Shown one piece after another: positions 45,498 through 57,791 of a stretch of DNA of 64,000 nt. Where the stretch lies: NCBI RefSeq assembly GCF_905404315.1, contig NC_066290.1, forward strand, positions 8,245,453 to 8,309,452. The letters run 5' to 3'. Under the pieces are notes generated by a model. That model was not told the DNA's origin and ran no database searches. It saw only the letters and a program-made list of their open reading frames with translations. The stretch's first letter is position 1. Each line of letters starts with the position of its first letter. Both the position numbers and the translations under genes were made by a program. This stretch comes from Leptidea sinapis. Lineage: Eukaryota; Arthropoda; Insecta; Lepidoptera; Pieridae.

Positions 45498-46526
45498 ATG
45501 AATTGCCAAGAGTTTAATAAAAAGATAGACCGTGGATGCCTTTTAAATTGTTCCTCGTGCAAGGGTCCACACCACTTTTCCTGTATGAATATTGATTCAG
45601 CAAAATTCAAAGATCATCGTCAAGAACTGAACCGGACTGTTAAATGTGGCAAATGCAAACGTCATTCGTTGACAGATACGCCTGCTCTGAACTCAACATC
45701 TTTAAACATTGACACAAATGTCAATAAAGCTAACCCAGTATTGCAGTCTCCTAACAACCAAGATCATTTCGTAACAGAAAACCATCTTCGTGACATTCTC
45801 AGACAGGAAGTGTCACAAATAATTAAACAGCAAGTTGCCGAACAACTGAAGGACATCAAAACACAGGTGAGAAGTTACCAAGATTCCTTTGAGTTCTTCA
45901 ATAAGCAATACGAAGATCTCAAAAAATCGTTGGACGAAAAAAATGAAGTCATAGAATATCTTCAAACGGACAATCAAAAACTACAAAGTTCCGTTAAAGA
46001 TTTGACAACTAGGTTGAGCAACGTCGAACAACTCATGCGCGAATCTAACGTTGAAATAAACGGGCTCCCTGAACATCGATCCGAAAATCTGTCCACAACT
46101 CTTATAAGCCTTGCTGAAGCTGTTGGATGCTCTATTGGAGATGCTGATATTCAACATGTTACTCGCGTGGCTAAATTGGACAAAGAAAGTACAAGGCCCC
46201 GAGCTGTAATAGCAAAACTACGAAGTGCTCGTCAACGTGATACCCTCTTAGCCGCAGTCACAAAGTTCAATAAAAATAAAAAGGCTCATGAAAAGCTAAA
46301 CTCTGGCCATTTCCGTGTTTCTGGAAGTGCTCCTCTTGCCCCAATCTACGTTAGCGAACATCTTACCCCAGCAAATAAGTCTTTACATGCAGCTGCTCGA
46401 ACAACGGCTAAAGTCTCGGGCTATAAGTATGTATGGGTTCGTAACGGGCGAATCTATATGAGAAAAGACGAAACGTGCTCCTGCATTCTAATCCGCAGTC
46501 ATGACACTCTCAAGTCAATTACTTAG
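45498..46526 (+). CDS. LINE ORF1: PHD-like zinc finger, coiled coil, FP-like C-terminal domain
   Basis: 342 residues from a real ATG to TAG. Seen: a PHD-like finger with C18-x2-C21, H26, C29 and C50-x2-C53; a long Gln/Lys/Glu-rich coiled coil at about 95-185 (ending VEQLMRESNVEINGLPE); and a basic C-terminal half with RPRAVIAKLRS and YKYVWVRNGRIYMRKDE. That half matches the pattern of the FP (Baculo_FP) family known in LINE ORF1 proteins and in baculovirus FP25K. Role, from family knowledge: RNA-binding, multimerising ribonucleoprotein component of the LINE, probably nuclear-targeted. The frame is intact. ORF2 follows in the same frame after TAG and TAA. Confidence 0.85.
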   Translation: MNCQEFNKKIDRGCLLNCSSCKGPHHFSCMNIDSAKFKDHRQELNRTVKCGKCKRHSLTDTPALNSTSLNIDTNVNKANPVLQSPNNQDHFVTENHLRDILRQEVSQIIKQQVAEQLKDIKTQVRSYQDSFEFFNKQYEDLKKSLDEKNEVIEYLQTDNQKLQSSVKDLTTRLSNVEQLMRESNVEINGLPEHRSENLSTTLISLAEAVGCSIGDADIQHVTRVAKLDKESTRPRAVIAKLRSARQRDTLLAAVTKFNKNKKAHEKLNSGHFRVSGSAPLAPIYVSEHLTPANKSLHAAARTTAKVSGYKYVWVRNGRIYMRKDETCSCILIRSHDTLKSIT

Positions 46527-46541
46527 GAACTATATGTATTT

Positions 46542-49449
46542 TAAGTTTTAGATTTAAATGCGACTCAGTTTTCCATTTCCAAATTCGATTCTGTTGACAT
46601 ATATTATCAGAACGTAAGAGGTATACGTACAAAAACCAATGAAATATATAAAAATATTCTTCAAAATGAATATAAAATTATAATTTTTACCGAAACATGG
46701 TTAAACAATCAAATATTTGATATCGAATTCATTGATGCTCGTTATGTGGTCTACCGCCGTGATCGCCATACTTCCAGTAATAGCAAGTTGGATGGCGGAG
46801 GAGTTATGATAGCAGTAATGAAAGACATAACTTCAGCACGTATCAGTCATTATGAAAGCGAATGTGAAGATCTATGGATAACTATAGAGTTGAATCTGAA
46901 TAACATCCTTAAAAAAATAACAATTTGTGCTGTCTATTTACCTCCACCTGTCAAACTTCACACTCAAGCTGCTTTTATTAATAACGCTAACTCTGTCATC
47001 GATCATACAGAAGAATTAATTATAATTGGAGATTTTAATCAGAGCTCAATTATCTGGTCACCCGTAAACAACAGTACATACACTCTACCATCACACCACC
47101 ACAATCCCTTAAGTTATAATTTGATTGATTTTATCTCTACTAATAATTTATACCAAATCAATAATATTCAAAACGCAAACGGCAATATATTAGACTTAGT
47201 ACTTTGCAGTTTCAACTCTGTAAATATAAGTAAACCATTACAATTATTGTCTAAATTAGATCCGTATCATCCTAATCTCGTTTTAAATCTAAGTTTTCCC
47301 AACCTTACCTTCCTTAAACCTAAGCCCCGTAGCGATTATAATTATTTCAAAGCTGACTATGATGCTATTAAAAAAGAATTAAAGAGCTATCCATGGCAGG
47401 ACCAACTAAAAGAAAAACATGTAAATGAAATGGTTTCTGTCCTATATAACAAGTTGTGGAAAACTATATCAAAATATGTACCAAAGCGCAAGGTGAAAAC
47501 TTCCAGATATCCTCACTGGTATACTGGACAACTAATAAAAATACTTTCGGAAAAAAATAAAGTCCGTGCAAAATATAAAAAATATAGAAACCCGCGGGAT
47601 CGACTGGAATTTGAAATCCTCCGGGATCGGTGTCACTCCTTACATGATCATTGTTTGTCTGTTTATAGGAACAATATTGAGGACAATATAACAAAAGATC
47701 CAAAGGCGTTTTGGCGATACATTAAGGATAAAAAGAAAAAGAAATGTAAACTACCTGACAGAATGACTAAAGACGACTCCGTGGCAAATACCGGCCCTGA
47801 AATAGCTAACCTTTTTGCCTCCCACTTTTATTCAGTGTACTCTAATATAAAGACTTCTACACACAATCACCCATCACAAATACTATCAGACACACTCATC
47901 AATTGTATTTATATAACAGAAACAGATATTATTAAAAAAATCAAAAAAATAAATATTTTTAAAGCTAGCGGCCCTGACGATATCCACCCATTTTTCATTA
48001 ATAAATGTAGTACTGTTCTCTCTTTGTCCTCTGTTTCTAATTTTTAACAAATCATTACAAGATGGCATATTCCCGGAAGTATGGAAAGAAAGCAAAATAG
48101 TGCCTATATTTAAAAAGGGCGACTTATCGAAAGTAGAAAATTACCGGCCAATTGCAATACTATCTTGCCTTGCCAAGCTCTTTGAATCTCTTGTTACTCC
48201 TACCATAACTAGGCATATCAGTGCCACTATTTCAAATAACCAACACGGGTTTTTCAACGGAAGATCTGTCCAAACAAACTTAGTTTCCTACGTTTCCAAT
48301 ATTTGCAGTGACATAGATAAGGGCCATGAAGTACACAGTATCTATACAGATTTTAAAAGCGCATTTGACAAAGTTGACCACAATTTGCTTACACTGAAAT
48401 TAAAAACCGCCGGTGTATGTGGTTCACTTCTTAACTGGCTTATATCTTATTTAGGAATGAGATCCCAAATAGTGATGACCAACGGTTATAAGTCACATAC
48501 TTACTATGCAACCTCTGGTGTGCCACAAGGATCCCACCTTGCACCAATCTTATTCTTGTTATTTATCAACGATATTAGTTCAGTAATACTCCACTCCAAG
48601 TTCTCTATATTTGCGGACGATTTGAAGCTTTATGTTACCGCATCCCCTGTCTCCTGTGCACAACTACAAGCCGATTTAAATAGAATATGGACATGGTGTA
48701 ACACTAACAATATGTATTTAAATATCAGCAAGTGCTTCCTTATAAAATTTACCCGCAAAAAGAAACCATCGAATTTTGTTTACACGTTAAATAATACAGA
48801 GATACAAGAAGTAAGTGAAATCCGTGATTTAGGTGTTCTTATCGATAATAAACTCACATTCAATTCGCACATAGACTCAGTCGTTAAAAAATCTACGCAG
48901 ATGCTTGGCATTATGAGACGCAACACCAATAAATTCCGTCGTGTAAAAACCAAAATACTACTGTTTAATGCTCTGGTACGAACCCATATTGAATACGCAA
49001 GTGTTGTTTGGAATCCTTTCTACAGTTTGCAGTCGCAACGCATTGAATCAATACAGCGGTCTTTTTCGAGACATATAGCTTTTTCAACACCTGGAATATC
49101 TTATAGATGCCCTTATACCCAACGCCTCGACTTCTTTAAACTTCATTCACTAAAATCTCGTCGCAGCTACCTAGTTTTATTATTTCTGCACAAAATAGTT
49201 AATAATAAAATAAATAATTCTGACCTTCAAGAATGCATATTCCTCTCAGTACCCTTTAAATACCCAAGACAGACGATATCCAAGATCTTTCACATTCCTT
49301 ACTGCAGAACAAACATTGGACTCAACGCCCCCATCGTCAGGCTTTGTAGATTATACAACGAAGTTAACTCAAAAAATTCAGAAATCGATATTTTCAACGA
49401 TAATTCAAAAAAGTTTGTAAAAATTCTCGCACATCAAGCTAACCTGTGA
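46542..49449 (+). pseudogene. LINE ORF2: AP endonuclease plus reverse transcriptase, one frameshift
   Basis: Open from just after TAA at 46539-46541. N-terminal APE endonuclease: YYQNVRG, FTETWLNN, VYRRDRH, IIGDFNQ, and DPYHPNL in place of the usual SDH motif. Reverse transcriptase: IVPIFKKGD, ENYRPIAILS, YTDFKSAFDKVDH, SGVPQGS and FADDLKLY, so the catalytic aspartates are present. The frame shifts near 48027 (one extra base), splitting it into 46542-48047 and a continuation through 49449. No in-frame ATG precedes the APE domain; ATG at 46558 is one frame off, so a second small indel near 46575 is possible. Function if intact: target-primed reverse transcription in the nucleus. Confidence 0.88.
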
Positions 49450-50084
49450 TTTTTTTTTTCCAAGTAGTATGTACCTATATCCTCTTCATTACAAAACCAT
49501 ATAAATTATATCCTTACTTTATATATATTTTAGTACTTAGACATTTTTGACAGTATAAATCACACTGTTCACTTTTACCATTGAATGATGTGTTCATCTT
49601 TAATTGTTACATATATCAGAATAATTGTACCTAGCATAAGTTTATATAAGTGTGTAATATATGTAATGTTGATGATCCAAATAAATAAATAAAATAAATC
49701 CCCCAATCTCACGTGAGATTTTTCAAAATGTGGGTTTTTTACGTTGCGTTGGATTGTTATTGTAAACAGAAAAAAAAATATGTAATGTAAATTGAGCTAT
49801 ATGGTATAAAACAAACACGATGGTTTGACAGTCAGTATATGTATAACGTCGAAGTATGAACGAAATTATTTTCTTTCGAACGAATTAGTGAATGATCTTA
49901 ATCGTATTACGATTACGCTTAAGATTAAATCTTAAGCATGTACAATCTGAATGGACCAAAATAGTATATTTTTTTGTTTCAATCAGAAAAAAAATTGCGT
50001 GATATTTGCCGAGACACCCCCTCTCTCCAACGTAAGATTAGATGAGATTTGACTCGACCGTAATTTATGGACGCCCCGTAACTT

Positions 50085-51220
50085 CATGTGGGGAAAATGT
50101 ATATGTACTTCGAGATTATTATAAGTTTGTTCAAAAAGCATCCCGGTATTACGATATACAACTGTCGTCACTTTAGTACGTTGCGTATTTTGCGATGTAA
50201 CATCTTCTAGTTACTAAAATTTCATATAATATTTCAGAATATATTTATTTATTAATTAAATAATGTAGGTAAGTAAAATTTTTAGGTTTATCGGTTAGAG
50301 ATTTTGTGAAGTGGTAGACACCTACCTTATATAGAGAAGTCTCGCCTGGAATTATGAATCTGTCCCCAAATCAGTAGTTGGCGTCAGACCAATAGACCAT
50401 TTTGGGGTGAATACGGATCATGCAGTCCCCCATCCCCCCATATATGCCTATGCCAAATGGCAAGGGTAACAACATATTATATATGTTAGATATTATATAT
50501 CCGGCGTCCGAAATCAGATGAAAGCCAACCGTTACAAACTTTTAGTGACATTAGGTGTTTTCGCAAGTTTTGGGCTAAACTTCCCAACTGATCAACGATC
50601 ATTGTTCATCGCTGTCTGATTATCTGTACAATAAGATCCCCAAATCGAATACATCGTATGAAAGTCGTATTTTTTAATAAATTCGGTAAATAAATCTGTC
50701 CATACATATTAGAATAGGCTATAAATAAGACGCAAAGTAGTCACTATCTTTTATTTAGAACACATTGAAAGACATAATGATATCTTCCCACAAATATAAA
50801 TCTCTGTTACAATTCGAAAACAAAGTGATGTGCAACAATAAACATAACTTACTTAAAATGCTCAAACCGAACTCTTAAACATATAATATTATGTATATTC
50901 GTGGAGCCTATTAAGATATACCTATAGAGCCTATCTTCCAAATAATATAATTATAGGTCAGGAGAAAATCTATTCGCATCTAGTATATACTTGTAATTAA
51001 ATATCTAAAGGTGCATTATTTTTATCTTGCTGCTTTCCACGACATTAAAAAGGTAATATTACAGAAAAAGAAACAAATATAGTAAAATTTTGTTACCAGT
51101 AATTTTACATTTGATTTTCTTTCTGTCTGAAATGAGTGAATTTTGTTACAAAAAAGGAAAAAAGGTACGCAAGCCGTGGCAAAAATTGTGACGTATAAGT
51201 AGCATTTTCAATCCAGTATT
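50085..51220. other. No feature identified
   Basis: AT-rich spacer between the split DNA transposon and the foldback element. Confidence 0.4.
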
Positions 51221-51224
51221 TTTT

Positions 51225-51410
51225 ATGTCAAAGAAGCACCATGATGTTACGAATAAAATGGACGATATTTTTGAAAAAATGCAGCGATCTTGCTTGCATG
51301 TCCGTAGTAACGACATAGCTACAGGACTGGAAATTGACAATAAAAGATTTGTAGCTCATTATAAACCGCTAGGTAAACAAAAGCTGGGCTTACATCATTT
51401 ATACGTCTAG
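51225..51410 (+). other. Short open frame beside a foldback element
   Basis: 61 codons, MSKKHHDVTNKMDDIFEKM to HLYV, mostly charged and protein-like. Ends a few bases before the foldback element at 51415. Not recognised; possibly a transposon coding relic. Confidence 0.2.
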
Positions 51411-51414
51411 ATAG

Positions 51415-51715
51415 AAAATTTATTGAATTAGGCGTTACTTTGCGGAAATCCATAATAATTATACAAATGATTTAAGTTATCTTTAGTGTTAATTCCGCCA
51501 ATATTTGTTTTTAAAACAATTCGACACGTGTTTCGCCTCTACACGAGGCATCCTCAGGACGTGTTGTCTCGCCAAAATCTGGCACGAGACTCACGATCTC
51601 GCTCTCACTCACGCCTCTACACGAGGCGAAACACGTGTCGAATTGTTTTGAAAACAAATATTGGCGGAATTAACACTAAAGATAACTTAAATCATTTGTA
51701 TACGTATAGATAGAC
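51415..51715. mobile_element. Foldback element with arms of about 85 nt
   Basis: Left arm ttaattccgccaatatttg...cgacacgtgtttcgcctcta and right arm tagaggcgaaacacgtgtcg...caaatattggcggaattaa pair over about 85 nt (51472-51556 with 51613-51699), around a loop with gatctcgctctcac. A related, non-foldback copy is at 62510-62935. Confidence 0.75.
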
Positions 51716-51869
51716 TATGAGAGCTGTGAAAACGTCGAAAAAAATGAGTTTAGAACTAACCTCTATTTTGAGCAAAACACGCACACTAACACAAAGTGTC
51801 ATACAAATAGCGAGTGTTAGACGTAGTTTGACACGCACACAACACTAACATTGCCGGCCCGTTTATATC

Positions 51870-52199
51870 TTTTGCCTAACAGCAAGAGACTCTTATCTAG
51901 ACATATTAATTATCGAAGGCTCGAAGTTAGAGTGCCTCACAGTAACGGACAGTTCTAAGTGCAGAGGCTGTCTAGCCGAGGACAAAACGGTCACTCATAT
52001 AATCCTGAAATCCTGCACGGGGGGCCAACCAACGGGCAAAAACCTTAGTGAGCGCAAGATCGCTTCCACAATACTCCGAACACCCCAGGAGTTTTCTGAA
52101 CTTCTGGAAGGAGCATGGCTGATTGGAATAACTGGATGGTTTAATTACGGAAACAGGAGCCCAATTGGGTGCCCCACTAGCTCACTGAAAGAAATCTAA
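51870..52199 (+). pseudogene. LINE C-terminal zinc-binding fragment, open frame
   Basis: Reads SYLDILIIEGSKLECLTVT, KCRGCLAEDKTVTHIILKSC and AWLIGITGWFNYGN to TAA at 52197. The C-x2-C-x8-H-x5-C pattern is that of the final zinc motif of Jockey/R1-group polyproteins. More than 100 codons without a stop, so only lightly decayed, but the RT is absent. Confidence 0.5.
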
Positions 52200-52204
52200 T
52201 AAAC

Positions 52205-55185
52205 CGTGCACACATTTGCGCTTCTTACTGAGACGTAATGAAATAGAACAGTTTTTGAACAGATTGATAGCTGGAGGATGGATGGATAACTGGTGATGAA
52301 AAGTAGATCACATACTACAAAACGTCTGAAAGTAGTCCGGTTAAAGGTCGGTCAGGTTTCACAGACTGTAGCAAAACCCGGGTTAACTCGCAATAATGTA
52401 TGGTGGGATTGGAAAGACATTGTTCATTATTAGCCTAATGTCCACAGCGACGGGAAAATATTACGCCTACAAGATGGCAAAAAGTCAAAAATCAATAACT
52501 TTTGAAAAAAAAATGCGTATAAAATGCGAAGCTTTTTCCCGACCTGTTAATTACTCCATCCGAAAGTGTGTGTTAAATTTGCCACAGGCTATAAATATGA
52601 CACATATTTGTAGGCGCTGTCAATGTCAAAGGATCTAAGAAAGGCTCTTCATAAGCGGATCCGCCATAGACTAGGTGTGTTCTTATAGATTTGGGCTGCA
52701 ATATATACTCGGAGCAGAGGATAATTTTAGCGTCTTTATATCAAAAGATCGGCGTTGAAATTTGTTCCTACAGAAAAAACATAGGTATTGACCGCGCACT
52801 GCGTAGTTGTGTAGTCACTTAGTGTGGGTTTTGCTCAATACTTTCTCTTTGTCTATGGCTAACGTCACAGATCTAAATAATAGGATAGATGAACAAGACA
52901 TAATATTTTGATTAAGATACGTCACATACTCACGAAACAACAGAAATAACCTTCAGCGCAACACACTTACACATTGAAATGATAAAAAAAATGGCGTGAT
53001 TAAAACAATTGAGCAGCTTGGTTAGGAAAAGTGTAAACAAACGTTAATCACTGTCATAATGCATCCCAATTAGGACACTACCGAGTTACGCAACTAATGT
53101 GCTAATAACATTTTTTTTTAAATAATATAATCGACTTCAAATACAATTTATAACTAATTCAAGTCAAAAAATGAGCACTTATTTACTTGAAATTAATAAC
53201 GCTTATGCTAACCAACACATCTAATACTGGTATGACACTAACAATATTTAAAGGGACAACTCGGTACCCGAATCTCCATCTTATTATGTAATAAAATAAG
53301 TACTCAATCTTTGAACCAATTTCAAAATAATCAATCAAGTGTGGTTACATCACCACTGAGGGCGCTACTCTTTCGTTAGATGAGCGCAAGCGCCGACAGG
53401 CCCGTATTAGCGTGTTATCCGTGCGTAATTAATTCCTTGGCTTTCAGTTATGTTTTAAAAGTAATCAATTTGTATTTATAGTTAATGGCGACACTAAACA
53501 AAGACACGGGTAGAACTACTTAACAGTAATTAAAATTCAAAAATAAAATACATTATTCACCTATATAAATCAATTTTCCATACTATCATTTCGAAACAAC
53601 CAGTAAGAAATCTAGTAGCCGCGTATCGTAGGCACTGACACATACTTCGTGCCGTCTTATGCGACCACGTAAGGGTGATTAAAATTTTGTTTAATAAATA
53701 TATATAATTTGAAAATTTCAATTATTTACTTGAAATTTTAGAATTTTTTTTTTACGATTAAGGTTAGATAGCTCTACCCATGTTCATTTAATGTCGCCAT
53801 TATATCGCCTAGATCACCAAATATTACGTCTTAGAGTATCATTAGTGTCTCACCAGTCATGCTGAATGTAGGTATTACATATATATAATACGCAAAATAT
53901 TTTTGACGTAAATCTAAAAGTAAAACATACATCAAACAATTTAAATACAGTAAAATGTAATTAATCCTAGCTTACCAACATTTAAAACACATGTTTAAGT
54001 AATTTTAATTAGGCTACACTATCGTAAAATGGACATCGCTATCACTTACGCCAGGGAATGAACAACGATTAAATAACAGTTAAAAGTGACAACGGTGAAT
54101 ATGACGGAACTTTTGATACTGTATACCAACGAGGATGTAAATACTACGTAATAAGAGGCGGGACTGCCTAAGTAAAAATTTAAATTTAGTTAAGAATGAA
54201 ACGTGCAGTGACATAAGTTTGAAAAAGTACCAAGTAAAGTAGGTAATTATAATTGGACGATGAAGTATAATCCGGCTAAGTTTGAAAGCGACTGTTCGCT
54301 TGCTTGAAACGTAGTATCTCTGTTTTTTACAAGATTATAGCCGCCATCAGCTGTCAATCTATAAATGACGTTTCATACAATCGAGTGAATCGCTTTTTTC
54401 ATAGAGTATTTTGCTAGGCTGCTGTATACCTTACTTCCCATGAAAGGTCTAGCTATGTCGGTACTCTTGTCATAATTTTATAACTAGTAAAAAATTTGGA
54501 AACGATACAGCCATCGCTACAACCTGAGCCACAAATAAAATGACAAGATGATAAACAAATTTTATCCTCGTATGTTTTAATTTTTACTACGAAATACAAT
54601 AACAATAATTCGTTCATTGTTTGTAGTACAATTTTTTTCTCATGTGGAATTGACGGTTTTATGATAAATATGGATCTTATGTTTTATATGAGTCATAAAT
54701 TTGTGAAAATCAATGATAAATTTGGAATACATGATAATGTGTTGTTTTGGACAGTCTTATGTTACGGCTAACAATATAAATCTTACCTAATAGCTAATGA
54801 TATAAAATTATAAGCCGCGAAATCAAGAACATTTTACAAATGGCTGAAACACCAAATCGGATACTACATTTGTATAACAAGGCATGCAAAGAAATGTACC
54901 TATGCGTTATCTATTCTATTCTTTCTATTGTGGCTTTTATGAAATTGACGATTTAACCAATGTCAGGCGAAGATTAGAAGGTTCCCAGAATTCTTTTCTG
55001 ATAGACCACTTTCAAAATTTAGGTGGACCCCTTGCTACATTTCTATCATATTCCTTAAACTTCACAAAAAAATATGAAAATTAGATCTGCATTAAAATTT
55101 CTGTTGCGTTTATACGGAACTTATGTTCCAAACACGAATTAATAGTTTTCGAAGAAAAAAGTGAGAATCGATTTGATAGTTGCTG
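52205..55185. other. No feature identified except the repeat block at 53347
   Basis: AT-rich; short frames (52396-52638, 54884-55084) not recognised. The part just before 55190 may be further LINE relic. Confidence 0.4.
53347..53400 (+). repeat. Dispersed repeat block, copy 2
   Basis: acatcaccactgag then the same actctttcgttagatgagcg block as 14117-14150, same orientation. Confidence 0.65.
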
Positions 55186-55189
55186 TGAG

Positions 55190-55795
55190 TCGATGTCATT
55201 TAAATTTGTTTGAAAAGGAAGGTCACTTCTCTTGTCAGAATGGGTGTACGGTATTATAAATAACTAGTTGACCCGGCAAACGTTGTTTTGCCATATAAAT
55301 TGTATTGATCTTTTGCTTGCTAGTTGATAAGAGATGGCGCTAGTTGTATTCATTAGTAACAATCACACTTCTTTTATATTTTGTATAATTCACAATATAG
55401 TTTTATAAATTATAGCCTATTTGTTATTCTGGTGTGTAAGCTATATTATTGTAAAGGTTCATCAAAATCTATTCAGTAGATTTTGCGTTAAAGAAGTTCA
55501 AACATACATCCATACATACAAACTTTCACATTTATAATATTAGTAGGATACCAATTTGCCTGCAAAGATTGCCCTTCAATAGATTTAAATCAGTTGTCAA
55601 GAACATTTTGAATGAAAAGGCTTAGTACACTGTAAACTAAATGACAAATCCACGTGGTTGCTTAGTGAAACTCAATAGCAATAACATAAAAATTAGTATA
55701 ATTTTGAATTAAGTTTTTTAACAAGTACAATTGTATGTAAATACCCAAGTTCTGAATAAATATTATTGTAACATTGTTTTGTTAAAAAAGTAAAG
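55190..55795 (+). pseudogene. CR1-like LINE C-terminus, split by a Helitron
   Basis: Before the Helitron: LVRMGVRYYK; after it: NLPAKIALQ, then in shifted frame NRFKSVVKNILNEKA, then a 3' UTR ending near gaataaatattattgtaac. Stops and frameshifts mark it as dead. Confidence 0.65.
55264..55548 (-). mobile_element. Non-autonomous Helitron inside a LINE relic
   Basis: On the minus strand it runs TCCTACTAATATTATAAA to GCCGGGTCAACTAG, with the same ggcaaa/tttgcc terminal hairpin as 10594-10942. Flanked by A and T. It splits a LINE reading frame (RMGVRYYK before, NLPAKIALQ after). Confidence 0.85.
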
Positions 55796-56345
55796 ATGGC
55801 GGATCAAAAATGTGATTCCATCCCACTTCAATTTATGGTTGCAATTTATTAAACTTTTTAATTAGCTCGGGTCATACAAATCTAGGATAACTTAAGTTAA
55901 CCAAATATGTATAGACATCAATTACTGATGTTAATATAAATCTTAATGATTAATCTAAATGTTACTAATTGGCATTGGCTTGTCCACATTTAAGTGTGAC
56001 CATCCAGTAAGATTAATATAAATACTAGCGACACAACATAAGCGACTGTTTCTTATCAATTAAGGCTGAGACAATCATCTTATATAAATATTGAACAAAT
56101 CATTATTCGAAGTTAAAATCCGTTTACAATTATATTTAATTAATATAAATAACTATAAATTTATTGCTCTACATCAAGTAACGTTCTAACACTAAACACA
56201 CCAGGCTAATACAAACATTTACATGTATGACAATACACGAAAGATTTTTTTATATTTCTATGATATTCTGCGAAAAGGTGTGCGAGAACCACCCGAAATG
56301 CATACCAACAGTAGAAAAAACTATGTAAACGCAAGATGGAATACT

Positions 56346-56545
56346 GAAAAGTTAACTGCGATAAAGAGACCAATTTCTGACTCAGAAGTGGGATATATAC
56401 TGGTTTTATACAGAAAACTTAACTGCGACAAAGAGACAAAATCAGACTCAGAAGTGGGATATTTACTAGGTTATTACAGAAAACTTAACTTCGATCAAGA
56501 GACAATTAATTAAGACTCAGAAGTAGGATATTTACTGGGTTTATA
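56346..56545 (+). repeat. Three 66-bp tandem units, in frame (22 codons)
   Basis: Units begin at 56349, 56415 and 56481. Translated units share K-L-[TN]-x-x-K/Q, then SDSEVGY, then Y-R. The third has a stop (TAA) before DSEVGY. The period is a multiple of three and the surrounding frame is open from 56223. Confidence 0.7.
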
Positions 56546-57084
56546 AATTACAATGTTCTAGATATACTATGCTTATTATATGAAACTTTTTCGTTTCACT
56601 TCAAAGCGTTTGGGAATTGAAGCGATTTACATATTTCATGCGAGACTTAACTGTGCACGTCGACGAATGCGATCCTTGTCGCGTCCCCGCGCGGCATCCC
56701 ACCGCGTTCAATAACGATAGCATCTTTGTCAACGTTGACTGATAAAAATTCCTGTATTGTTTTAAATTTGACTCCAGATCTTTACGGTGACTCTCACTTT
56801 ATCAATGACAGTCCGCCATATTTGCTTTGGATGACCACGTTTGCATTTTTCTTGGGGTTTCAGTCTAGGACTTTTGTTTAGGGTTGGAATCCCTTCAGTG
56901 TGTGGCTTATCCAGTTCCATTTTAGGATATAATCTGCTGATTAGTCACGATGATCATCAATTTCGAGCCCGTAAATACGAAGGATTTTACGGAAGTCATC
57001 GATTAAGACCTGGAGTTGATGTGAGATTTAAACGTTGGAAAAAAATATGCATAGAAAGACCGCCTTCCAGAAATAGACAAAGAG

Positions 57085-57265
57085 CTGTACATTTTATTAA
57101 AAAGAGCGCAGAAAAGAATGCTGGGAGACTTTCTTGCGCCTCTTTTTCTCTCTCAGAGCGCCATTTGTTTCCGAAGCGGTGGTAGTGTTAGAAATGACAT
57201 CAAAAATAATTCGAAAGCAATCAGTTTTGAGAAAATAAATGCCTTTTATGCCTTTTATAGAGAAC
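57085..57265 (+). mobile_element. Family K LINE 3' UTR
   Basis: attaaaaagagcgcagaaaa, cagagcgccatttgtttccg and aaatgccttttatgcctttt, highly similar to 2970-3130. Confidence 0.75.
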
Positions 57266-57791
57266 TATAAATTGCAATTTTTATTTGGAGTTGAAGAAAC
57301 CAAGTCTGGAAGCAACAATGACGATATTTCTGATACCATTTCGTTTGCGATCGAAACTAGTAACAGTCATAACAATATATTTTAATATCATGATGGTTTT
57401 TATTACTTACATATAAATAATGATACAATTATTTACCAATTTTGAAAAAAAAAAACCTAAATAAATAGATTCCGACGTACGAAACAGCACAGTTGACTCA
57501 CGGGTAGGTGCTGACGGCGATATCGGATGACTACTACATAAACTTAATAACATAATATATCTCACGATGTAGTTCCATGAAGTAATGCCAGAGACAATTC
57601 AATTCTATCAAGGTGTGTTTACTGAATGAACATTACAAATAAGTTAACAGGAAGGTAAAGGTGTCATATAGATAGTTTTAACAACTACAAAAATAAATCG
57701 AAAAATTAACTACTAAAATCAGTGAATCAAAATAGAAGAATGCGGTGGGCCGCAGTATTGCATTATAAATAATGTAATAGACGAGGGTTAC

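Larger units (their letters stand above)
44953..49697 (+). mobile_element. Near full-length CR1/Jockey-group LINE
   Basis: Flanked by a perfect 10-bp target duplication, atcccccaat, at 44943-44952 and 49698-49707. Holds a 5' UTR of about 545 bp with a tRNA-like segment, ORF1 (45498-46526), ORF2 (46542-49449, one clear frameshift) and a 250-bp 3' UTR ending in (AAAT)n rather than pure poly(A). Low decay suggests recent insertion. Clade placement is by motif only. Confidence 0.9.
44845..50078. mobile_element. Non-autonomous TIR DNA transposon split by a LINE
   Basis: Left end ggcgtccataaattacg (from 44845) and right end cgtaatttatggacgcc (to 50078) are inverted copies. Flanking TAA (44842-44844 and 50079-50081) is a fitting target duplication and suggests a PIF/Harbinger-type element. 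The left arm (to 44952) and right arm (49698 on) together make about 490 bp of original element, with C-rich internal DNA. No transposase ORF. The LINE occupies 44953-49697. Confidence 0.7.
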
